From DAIOSQ01 sp036752465 (GTDB taxonomy: Bacteria; Pseudomonadota; Gammaproteobacteria; Legionellales; Legionellaceae), in NCBI GenBank assembly GCA_036752465.1, contig DAIOSQ010000027.1, positions 1 through 18,785 on the forward strand: a stretch of 18,785 bases of DNA. The letters run 5' to 3'. Position 1 is the stretch's first letter. Every line of letters starts with the position of its first letter. Position numbers and translations under genes: made by a program. The notes beneath the pieces are model-generated. The model had not been told where the DNA came from. It did not search any database and saw nothing but the letters and a program-made list of their open reading frames with translations. Positions 13,285 through 18,785 of the stretch are shown one piece after another.

Positions 13285-13313
13285 AAATTAACATAAAATA
13301 CACTGATTGTAAA
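13285..13313 (-). promoter_or_regulatory. promoter of the membrane-protein gene, containing the shared 18-bp repeat
   Basis: On the minus strand TTTACA (13313-13308), 17 nt, then TAATTT (13290-13285). The start is predicted near 13278, with a leader of about 28 nt. The copy of the 18-bp repeat at 13286-13303 covers most of the spacer and the -10. Confidence 0.45.
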
Positions 13314-13404
13314 ATATTTTGCTTTCAATGCCGCTGTACCGGCTGATGTGACTCGTTGGGTGTAGGTCAAGTTGGGTTTGATGATGGGTCGTTAGCTGTG
13401 GTGT

Positions 13405-13800
13405 TTATACAGACAGAGGAATTTGACAAAAAGCATATACTTCAGGTCGAATTTCTTTGACTTGATTGTGCTCATCCACAAACACTGCCAGCGGCAGGTG
13501 TTGTTTGCAGTGTTCTTCAGGTAAGTCTATAAAAGTGGCGATGATGATAATATCACCGGGTGTTACCAGATGAGCTGCCGCGCCATTGACGCAAATAGCG
13601 GTACTGTTGGGCTCACCCTCGATAGCATAGGTTTCAAAACGGCTACCTGATGAGACATTCCAGACGTGCACTGCTTCAAAAGGTAAGATATTGGCAATTT
13701 GCAATAAATTAGGTGACACCGTGATGCTGCCTTCATAGTCTTTATCGGCGTGTGTAATGGTAGCACGATGGATTTTTGACTTGAGCATTTTACGTAACAT
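13405..13800 (-). CDS. panD: aspartate 1-decarboxylase
   Basis: The protein is 131 aa, the normal family length. PanD decarboxylates L-aspartate to beta-alanine for pantothenate and coenzyme A synthesis in the cytoplasm. The self-cleavage site Gly24-Ser25 lies in YEGSITVS; Ser25 becomes the catalytic pyruvoyl group. Lys9, Arg54, Tyr58 and Asn72 (in VNGAAAH) fall at the same numbers as the active-site residues of the E. coli enzyme, which confirms the start at 13800. No panB or panC is adjacent; the gene stands alone here between an orphan membrane protein and a cold-shock gene, and probably has its own promoter (13847-13876). Confidence 0.96.
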   Translation of the reverse strand: MLRKMLKSKIHRATITHADKDYEGSITVSPNLLQIANILPFEAVHVWNVSSGSRFETYAIEGEPNSTAICVNGAAAHLVTPGDIIIIATFIDLPEEHCKQHLPLAVFVDEHNQVKEIRPEVYAFCQIPLSV

Positions 13801-13846
13801 GGGTTTTCCGGGGGACTACTAAATGTGGATCATTGTTGGATTAAAA

Positions 13847-13876
13847 AATATAAAAAAATTTTTATGATACAAGCAA
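13847..13876 (-). promoter_or_regulatory. promoter candidate for panD
   Basis: On the minus strand TTGCTT (13876-13871), 18 nt containing A and T tracts, then TATATT (13852-13847). The start is expected near 13840, about 40 nt before the panD ATG. Confidence 0.4.
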
Positions 13877-13891
13877 TGATCTCATAATATG

Positions 13892-13914
13892 TGTTTCTAT
13901 ATCATATAGAAACA
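13892..13914. other. perfect 23-bp palindrome between the csp gene and panD
   Basis: TGTTTCTATAT and ATATAGAAACA flank a single central C: 11-bp perfect arms. It lies 26 bp after the cold-shock gene stop and upstream of the panD promoter. It could be the terminator hairpin of the cold-shock gene, though no T-run follows directly, or an operator for a dimeric regulator acting on panD. Confidence 0.5.
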
Positions 13915-13939
13915 GGTCGAAAGTTTATAGCGCTACTGC

Positions 13940-14146
13940 CTATACTAATTCAACTTCTTCAGCTTGTGGACCTTTTTGACCTTGACCTGGTTTGAACGTG
14001 ACGTTCGCGCCTTCTTGTAGTGTTTTGAAACCGGTACCTAAAATTGCGCTGAAGTGAACAAAGTAATCTTTGCCATTGCTTTCAATGAAACCAAAACCTT
14101 TACTTTCGTTGAACCATTTTACCGTACCGCGTACTTTCTCTGCCAT
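13940..14146 (-). CDS. CspA-family cold-shock protein
   Basis: The protein is 68 aa, a single cold-shock domain. The RNA-binding motifs RNP1 (KGFGFI, 16-21) and RNP2 (YFVHFS, 28-33) are intact. Such proteins bind single-stranded RNA and DNA and melt RNA structure, acting as RNA chaperones; the paralogue (cold-induced or constitutive) cannot be told from the protein. Ribosome binding site AGGAG with about 8-nt spacing. The predicted promoter at 14184-14212 gives a leader of only about 30 nt. That is unlike the 150-nt-plus cold-responsive leader of E. coli cspA and argues against that mode of control. A direct repeat TAAGCATTTT occurs twice in the leader/promoter area (14159-14168, 14179-14188). 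Confidence 0.95.
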   Translation of the reverse strand: MAEKVRGTVKWFNESKGFGFIESNGKDYFVHFSAILGTGFKTLQEGANVTFKPGQGQKGPQAEEVELV

Positions 14147-14183
14147 TTCTACTGCTCCTAAGCATTTTTAAATTTACTTAAGC

Positions 14184-14212
14184 ATTTTCAACTAACATCA
14201 AGTTCATGTCAA
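14184..14212 (-). promoter_or_regulatory. promoter of the cold-shock gene
   Basis: On the minus strand a consensus -35 TTGACA (14212-14207), a 17-nt spacer and GAAAAT (14189-14184) as a weak -10. The start is near 14177. Confidence 0.5.
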
Positions 14213-14308
14213 GAGGTACTGACAATAAAATTTAACCATGGTTTGTATGTGCTTACATCACTGACGCTTGGTGGTATAGCAGAGATTGGCAAGTGCTTTG
14301 TTACCTGT

Positions 14309-16600
14309 TCATGCCGATGTATCTGCGGGTTCGCTATAGCCACAGCCTTCATGTGGGCATAACAGGAGTGCCCCTGAACGCTTGTTTTCTTTGATGGTCA
14401 ATATAGGCCAGGCACATTTGGGACAGGCTCTGTTGACCGGTTCATTCCATAAGGCGTAGCTGCATTTCGGATAGCCTTGGCAGGAAAAAAATATTTTTCC
14501 CTTGCGTGATTTCCGTTTTAAAATGGGGTGCCCATGGCATTTCGGACAACTGACGCCAGTGTCTTCAGGCTTTTCCAACGGCTCAATGAATTTACAGTTA
14601 GGATAATTGCTGCAGCCAACAAAACGGCCATAACGCCCCGTTTTGATGTGCAATGCACTTTGGCATTCTGGGCATGCTCTGTTGTCCACCACTTCAGGCT
14701 CGGTTTTTGCGCCCGGGGAGGATAAGTCTTTGGTATAATCACATGTTGGGTATGCGGTACAACCAACAAATCGACCGCGTTTCCCCAAGCGAATCGCTAA
14801 GGCTTGCTGACACTGGGGGCAAAGTTCCTCTAAAACTTCTGTGGTCACATCTTTGCGTTGTACTTGGGTGTCGACATCGCCAATTTTTTGGATAAACGGT
14901 TGCCAAAACTCTTCCAGTACCGGAATCCAGTCTTTTTCGCCCCTGGCTACCGCATCTAGGGTGTCTTCTAATTGGGCCGTGAATTGATAATCGACGTAGC
15001 GGTTAAAATATTCTGTTAAGAAGTGGCTGACAATTCTTCCCACATCTGTAGGGAAGAAGCGCTTTTTGTCGACAATGACGTATTCTCTTTGTTGCAGCGT
15101 ATGAATGATGGTGGCATAGGTGGATGGTCGACCAATATCATACTCCTCTAGCGCTTTCACTAAAGAGGCTTCGGAATAACGGGGGAGCGGCTCAGTGAAG
15201 TGTTGCGACGTTTGTAAACCGAGCAAAGTCACCATTTCACCTACGTTAAACTCAGGCAATATTAGCGTATTGCCCGTGTCTTCTTTTAAGTCGTCTTGGC
15301 CTTCCTCGTATACGGCCAAGAAGCCAGGAAAGGTGATGATTGAACCGTTGGCACGGAATTGCTGTGCTGTATCGCCTGCTGGGGAAAAATCTACCGCAAC
15401 TGTGTCGAGAATGGCTTGCGCCATTTGACAGGAGATGGTTCTTTTCCAAATCAAGCTGTACAACTTGAACTGGTCGGCAGTGAGTGCTTTTTGTACCATC
15501 TCAGGGGTGCGTTTGATAGAAGTCGGTCGAATGGCTTCGTGGGCTTCTTGTGCATTTTTTGATTTGGTTTTGTAGATGCGTGGTGCTTTGGGGGTATAAT
15601 CCTTGCCGTAACGCTCTTGAATGTATGCACAGATTTCAGCCACGGCTTCAGCGGCTAAATGGACCGAATCTGTGCGCATGTATGAGATTAAACCCATGGT
15701 GCCACTACCTATGTCAATACCTTCATAGAGCTGCTGTGCCACCATCATGGTTTTGCGTGCAGTAAACCCTAATTTGCGTGAGGCTTCTTGCTGTAAAGTA
15801 GAGGTTATAAACGGCGCCGCTGGATTACGTTTGCGTTGCTTTTTTTCGATGGCGGTAACCTGTAATTGGTTTTGAGCTTGTTGCAGCAGTGTTTGCTGCC
15901 ACTCCTGGGCTTGTGCTGCATGGGTGATGCTAAACTGCTGTAATTTTTCTTGATTGAAATGCGTCAGTCGCGCTTCGAAGTTAGTCGCATGATGTTGACA
16001 TTGCGCGGTGATGCGCCAATATTCTTGTGCGACAAAGCGCTCAATTTCTTCTTCTCTTTCGACGATCAAGCGCAGTGCTGGACTTTGTACGCGTCCCGCA
16101 GACAGACCGCGACGAATTTTTTTCCATAATAAAGGGGATAGATTAAAGCCAACCAAGTAGTCTAGTGCACGTCGTGCCTGTTGGGCATTGACTAAATCCA
16201 TCGCAATTTCTCTGGGATGCGCTATGGCGTCTAAAACAGAAGCTTTGGTAATTTCGTTGAAAAATATCCGGGCGACTGTTTTGTTGGTCGTCAACTGACG
16301 AGCTTGCATCAATTCATAGATGTGCCAAGAAATCGCTTCACCTTCACGGTCAGGGTCGGTCGCTAGTAGTAACGAATCGGCTTTTTTCAGGGCTTTGGCA
16401 ATGAGCTCGATATGGCGAGCATTCTTATCAATAGGTGCGTAAATCATGGCAAATTTTTGTTCTGGTATGACAGAGCCTTTGCGGGCAGGCAAGTCTCTGA
16501 CATGTCCATATGATGCCAGCACTTCATAGTCGTTACCGAGATATTTTTGTATTGTTTTTGCCTTTGCCGGTGATTCGACAATAACCAAATGTTTTGTCAT
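14309..16600 (-). CDS. topA: DNA topoisomerase I (type IA)
   Basis: The protein is 763 aa from the ATG at 16600 (AAGG upstream; an in-frame TTG nine nt earlier is less likely). It relaxes negative supercoils by transient cleavage of one strand. The Toprim domain is N-terminal, with Glu9 in VIVESPAKA and the DPDREGE motif at 82-88. The catalytic Tyr307 lies in ISYMRTDS, and the GRPSTYATI motif is intact in the central domain. The C-terminus from about 594 has four Cys4 zinc ribbons: CPQC, CPEC, CPKC and CPKC, each followed by a second Cys pair. The last one is spaced differently (CPHEGC). The length is close to other Legionellales enzymes and shorter than the E. coli protein. It lies downstream of dprA-smg on the same strand, separated by about 170 bp. 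Confidence 0.97.
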   Translation of the reverse strand: MTKHLVIVESPAKAKTIQKYLGNDYEVLASYGHVRDLPARKGSVIPEQKFAMIYAPIDKNARHIELIAKALKKADSLLLATDPDREGEAISWHIYELMQARQLTTNKTVARIFFNEITKASVLDAIAHPREIAMDLVNAQQARRALDYLVGFNLSPLLWKKIRRGLSAGRVQSPALRLIVEREEEIERFVAQEYWRITAQCQHHATNFEARLTHFNQEKLQQFSITHAAQAQEWQQTLLQQAQNQLQVTAIEKKQRKRNPAAPFITSTLQQEASRKLGFTARKTMMVAQQLYEGIDIGSGTMGLISYMRTDSVHLAAEAVAEICAYIQERYGKDYTPKAPRIYKTKSKNAQEAHEAIRPTSIKRTPEMVQKALTADQFKLYSLIWKRTISCQMAQAILDTVAVDFSPAGDTAQQFRANGSIITFPGFLAVYEEGQDDLKEDTGNTLILPEFNVGEMVTLLGLQTSQHFTEPLPRYSEASLVKALEEYDIGRPSTYATIIHTLQQREYVIVDKKRFFPTDVGRIVSHFLTEYFNRYVDYQFTAQLEDTLDAVARGEKDWIPVLEEFWQPFIQKIGDVDTQVQRKDVTTEVLEELCPQCQQALAIRLGKRGRFVGCTAYPTCDYTKDLSSPGAKTEPEVVDNRACPECQSALHIKTGRYGRFVGCSNYPNCKFIEPLEKPEDTGVSCPKCHGHPILKRKSRKGKIFFSCQGYPKCSYALWNEPVNRACPKCAWPILTIKENKRSGALLLCPHEGCGYSEPADTSA

Positions 16601-16739
16601 GCTACACAAACCTTTTAATCTAATTGCGGGCGCTTGCTGCGGCTTCGAAGTGAGTAATTACCGATAATATTAACTTGATTGTGACAAATAGCCAGTTTTA
16701 TTTGCGGTCGCGGCCTTTAAGATTCGGCGGATGTGTGGC

Positions 16740-16759
16740 GCAAGCCCGGAGGGGCTTGC
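16740..16759 (-). terminator. GC-rich hairpin after smg
   Basis: GCAAGCCC (16740-16747), loop GGAG, GGGCTTGC (16752-16759): a perfect 8-bp stem 15 nt after the smg stop. No T-run follows on the minus strand (GCCACACATCC), so it may only slow or protect the transcript. The rest of 16601-16773 shows no gene and no promoter I can defend. Confidence 0.4.
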
Positions 16760-16773
16760 ACGAGTGCCCAGTC

Positions 16774-17220
16774 CTAATGTGTTTCTAGGTTGTCTTCACT
16801 GTGATAAAGCACCAAGTCTAAAAACGCAAGTTCTTTAAGGCTGAGTTTGTGCTCCAGTTCGCTGCGGATGACCCATTTGGTTTCTTGCAGACCGACAAAT
16901 CTTGATTGTGAGAAAAACAAACGGTGTAATACTTTTTCTAAGGTATCTTCGATAACAACGCCCATGTTGACCATGCGCATCAAAAATTGATAGCTAACTT
17001 TGGTTAGTTTTCGCTGCTCTTGCTCAGTAAAAACGCGCAATGCTTGCGGGTGGAAAGGAGCGATAGACTCCGGTTGGTACTCATGATCATGGGTTTTTAT
17101 GGCCAATTCATCCAGTATGGCGTGCTCTTTTTGATGGCTGATACATACGTGTTGTTCTTTTAATTGCGACAATGTTTTCTCAAACAAATTCATCAGTAAT
17201 TCTAGTAGATTATCTTTCAT
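16774..17220 (-). CDS. smg: Smg family protein (DUF494)
   Basis: The protein is 148 aa from the ATG at 17220, with GAGGT at 7-nt spacing. The longer frame to 17241 would begin deep inside dprA without a better ribosome binding site. The N-terminus (LLELLMNLFEKTL) and the block QALRVFTEQEQRKLTKVSYQ, then LKELAFLDLVLYHSE at the end, fit the all-helical Smg/DUF494 family. E. coli Smg is about 157 aa. Its function is not known; it is almost always found with dprA, def and topA, as here. The gene overlaps the end of dprA by 11 bp, so the two are translationally coupled. Confidence 0.88.
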   Translation of the reverse strand: MKDNLLELLMNLFEKTLSQLKEQHVCISHQKEHAILDELAIKTHDHEYQPESIAPFHPQALRVFTEQEQRKLTKVSYQFLMRMVNMGVVIEDTLEKVLHRLFFSQSRFVGLQETKWVIRSELEHKLSLKELAFLDLVLYHSEDNLETH

Positions 17221-18337
17221 ACATACACCTCGTATAGCCACCAGGTACTGCTCTGATAATACCCAGTAGTTCTAACTCAGCAAGACGACACATGAGTTGC
17301 TCAAGATCCAGGTAACAACGTTCGAAGATTTGCGCGATTGATGTCATTTCGAAATCAATACACGCGACTAGAGTCTGCTGGTCGTCAGCAAGCAGGGATG
17401 CATGACGAGCGGTACTGCTGTGCGATGTTACTGCAGGATCTAGTGTTAACTCTTCCAAAACATCTGTGATCTGTGATACTAACTTCGCGCCTTGCTTTAG
17501 TAAATGATGACATCCCGCAGTCTGTGGGTTATGAATAGAGCCAGGAATAGCAAGTACGTCACGATTTTGCTCTAAGGCATAACGAGCGGTGATCAGTGAG
17601 CCACTTTTTATTGCTGCTTCCACAACCAGAACACTGGATGCTAAACCACTTATTATACGATTTCTGCGTGGAAAATGTCCAGCAATTGGTGAAGATTCTC
17701 TCGCAAACTCGGAAATAATCAGTCCGCGATCGGTTATCTGTTGGGCTAATGTTTGATGTTGGCGAGGGTAAATATGGTTCAATCCAGACCCTAATACTGC
17801 AATTGTGGTGCCATTCGCTGCAAGGCAACCGCGATGTGCCGCGCCATCAATCCCAAGGGCTAGGCCACTGACGATGGTGGTGCCATGGCTGCTTAATGTT
17901 TTGGCAAAGTGAAACGCCGTTTCTGCACCAACTGGGGTGGGTTTACGACTGCCGACCATTGCCAGCATGGGTTTGGTCGTGAGTGCTTCGAGGTTGCCGC
18001 ACGCATACAATACTGGCGGAGGCGCGTGAATCTCGCGCAACATCTGCGGGTAAGCTTCATCCCACCAGGTGATGATATGATGCTGGCTAGCAGATGCTTG
18101 CCAGCGAAGGTCGTGGTCGACTTTGTGCCAGGCAAATGTGGCAATTTGTTGCGCAATTGGCGCGGCAATGCCATGCGCTTCTAGTTGTGTGGCGGATTGG
18201 CTGAATAGGTCTTGCAAATTTGGCCATATTTTAAGCCATTTGAGTATCTTTTGCGGCCCTACGTGCGGAATATGGTTTAATGCCAGCAGAAAGGGGGTAT
18301 TGGCATGAGCGCGATGCGGCAATTGATGGTTTTGCAT
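17210..18337 (-). CDS. dprA: DNA processing protein DprA (Smf)
   Basis: The protein is 375 aa with a good ribosome binding site (AAGGA, 6 nt before the ATG). DprA binds incoming single-stranded DNA and loads RecA during natural transformation. The N-terminal helix-hairpin-helix/SAM-like part covers about 18-60. The Rossmann-like core shows VGSRKPTPVG (128-137), GLALGIDGAAHRG (158-170), VLGSGLNHIYP (181-191), FPRRNRIISG (222-231) and the GSLITA motif (246-251). A winged-helix domain of the DprA type lies at about 320-372. All domains are present, so it should be functional. First gene of the dprA-smg unit, divergent from def. Confidence 0.96.
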   Translation of the reverse strand: MQNHQLPHRAHANTPFLLALNHIPHVGPQKILKWLKIWPNLQDLFSQSATQLEAHGIAAPIAQQIATFAWHKVDHDLRWQASASQHHIITWWDEAYPQMLREIHAPPPVLYACGNLEALTTKPMLAMVGSRKPTPVGAETAFHFAKTLSSHGTTIVSGLALGIDGAAHRGCLAANGTTIAVLGSGLNHIYPRQHQTLAQQITDRGLIISEFARESSPIAGHFPRRNRIISGLASSVLVVEAAIKSGSLITARYALEQNRDVLAIPGSIHNPQTAGCHHLLKQGAKLVSQITDVLEELTLDPAVTSHSSTARHASLLADDQQTLVACIDFEMTSIAQIFERCYLDLEQLMCRLAELELLGIIRAVPGGYTRCMYER

Positions 18338-18388
18338 ATGCTTCCTTGGCTAAGCGCGAGATTTTGCCGGCCATATTCCCGCTTGGTC

Positions 18389-18417
18389 TTGTTGTTCCTG
18401 CTTGAATTAGGGATAAT
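18389..18417 (+). promoter_or_regulatory. promoter of def
   Basis: TTGTTG (18389-18394), a 17-nt spacer and GATAAT (18412-18417). The start is expected near 18424, giving a 40-nt leader. It lies in the 126-bp gap between the divergent dprA and def genes. Confidence 0.5.
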
Positions 18418-18463
18418 ATGACGCGCGCACTATATTACCACGCTTTTTTGAGAAACGATCATT

Positions 18464-18785
18464 ATGGCTATTCGTAAAATTATCTATTTACCTGATCCTC
18501 GCTTGCGGAATGTGTGCAAGCCGGTGGATTGTTTTGACGACACATTACACGTCTTGATTGAGGATATGTTCGAAACCATGTATCACGCCAAAGGTGTTGG
18601 CTTGGCCGCGCCACAAATAGGCATTAATTTGCAATTGTCGGTTATTGACATTATCGGTGACCAGAGTCAGCAACTGGTCATCATCAATCCCGCAATTATT
18701 GAAGCTATTGGTGAGGCGGAGTACCAGGAAGGATGTTTGTCTGTGCCAAGCGCCTATGATAAAGTCAAGCGCGCCCAAACCGTAA
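18464..18785 (+). CDS. def: peptide deformylase, 5' part (runs off the window)
   Basis: The first 107 codons are present. The enzyme removes the formyl group from the N-terminal methionine of new proteins. Motif 1, GVGLAAPQIG, is at 44-53 and motif 2, EGCLSVP, is at 89-95, with metal-ligand Cys91. The third motif (HExxH) would lie beyond the window end. The start MAIRKIIYLPDPRLR is typical of the family. The ribosome binding site is weak (GAGA, about 10 nt upstream). The gene is divergent to dprA, the common gammaproteobacterial order. It is open at the 3' end because the window stops, not because it is broken. Confidence 0.96.
   Translation, partial: MAIRKIIYLPDPRLRNVCKPVDCFDDTLHVLIEDMFETMYHAKGVGLAAPQIGINLQLSVIDIIGDQSQQLVIINPAIIEAIGEAEYQEGCLSVPSAYDKVKRAQTV

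Noticed and set aside
13940..14146. Cold-responsive long leader (cspA thermosensor) upstream of the cold-shock gene
   Set aside because: The likely promoter lies only about 30-65 nt upstream of the start, leaving no room for such a leader.

Overview
The window looks like chromosome from an AT-rich gammaproteobacterium, most likely a host-associated member of the Legionellales (Legionella/Coxiella/Berkiella-like). Three things point that way. The right end carries the gammaproteobacterial housekeeping block def / dprA / smg / topA. The left half carries a metallophosphatase resembling the Legionella Dot/Icm effector WipA, plus several long orphan proteins that could be effectors. Small remnants of mobile elements lie between these genes. 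The taxonomic call is an inference from gene content; no rRNA or tRNA gene is visible.

Layout. 1-1517 is a graveyard of mobile DNA: the C-terminal end of an IS3-family transposase (112-250, minus), a short ORF with an in-frame TGA that resembles the end of a TniB/TnsC transposition ATPase (296-514), an orphan 207-aa gene (538-1161), and the 3' end of a group II intron (about 1434-1500). 1518-4202 holds two unrecognised minus-strand genes: a TPR-containing protein, and a 280-aa protein whose start appears to be frameshifted. 4372-5907 is an iron-sulfur (FeS-BCP/PhrB-type) photolyase, with a second IS3 transposase fragment directly upstream. 6097-7377 is the WipA-like phosphatase. 7522-7815 is a tyrosine/glycine-rich lipoprotein. 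8050-9024 is a divergent prolyl aminopeptidase-like hydrolase that meets, tail to tail with an 11-bp overlap, a two-gene regulatory unit: an XRE-family repressor (9591-10082) followed by a small sensory-domain protein (9014-9571).

10083-10435 is a divergent control region with promoters, an inverted repeat and a 44-codon leader ORF. It leads into an MHS-type major facilitator transporter (10436-11716). A large orphan membrane protein (11727-13250), PanD (aspartate 1-decarboxylase, coenzyme A pathway) and a cold-shock protein follow on the minus strand. From 14309 to the end lie topA, smg and dprA (minus; smg and dprA overlap by 11 bp) and, divergently, the start of def, which runs off the window.

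How the genes work together. The right third is core metabolism and information processing: DNA topology, DNA uptake and recombination, protein N-terminal maturation, CoA synthesis. The left two thirds is accessory. The XRE/sensor pair and the transporter share a control region and may form one ligand-responsive unit. The phosphatase, TPR protein and membrane protein are candidates for secreted host-directed proteins, which the sequence alone cannot prove. I see no CRISPR array, no complete mobile element and no complete, clearly new multi-gene system. The least explained parts are the XRE/sensor/leader-ORF/transporter region and the orphan proteins.
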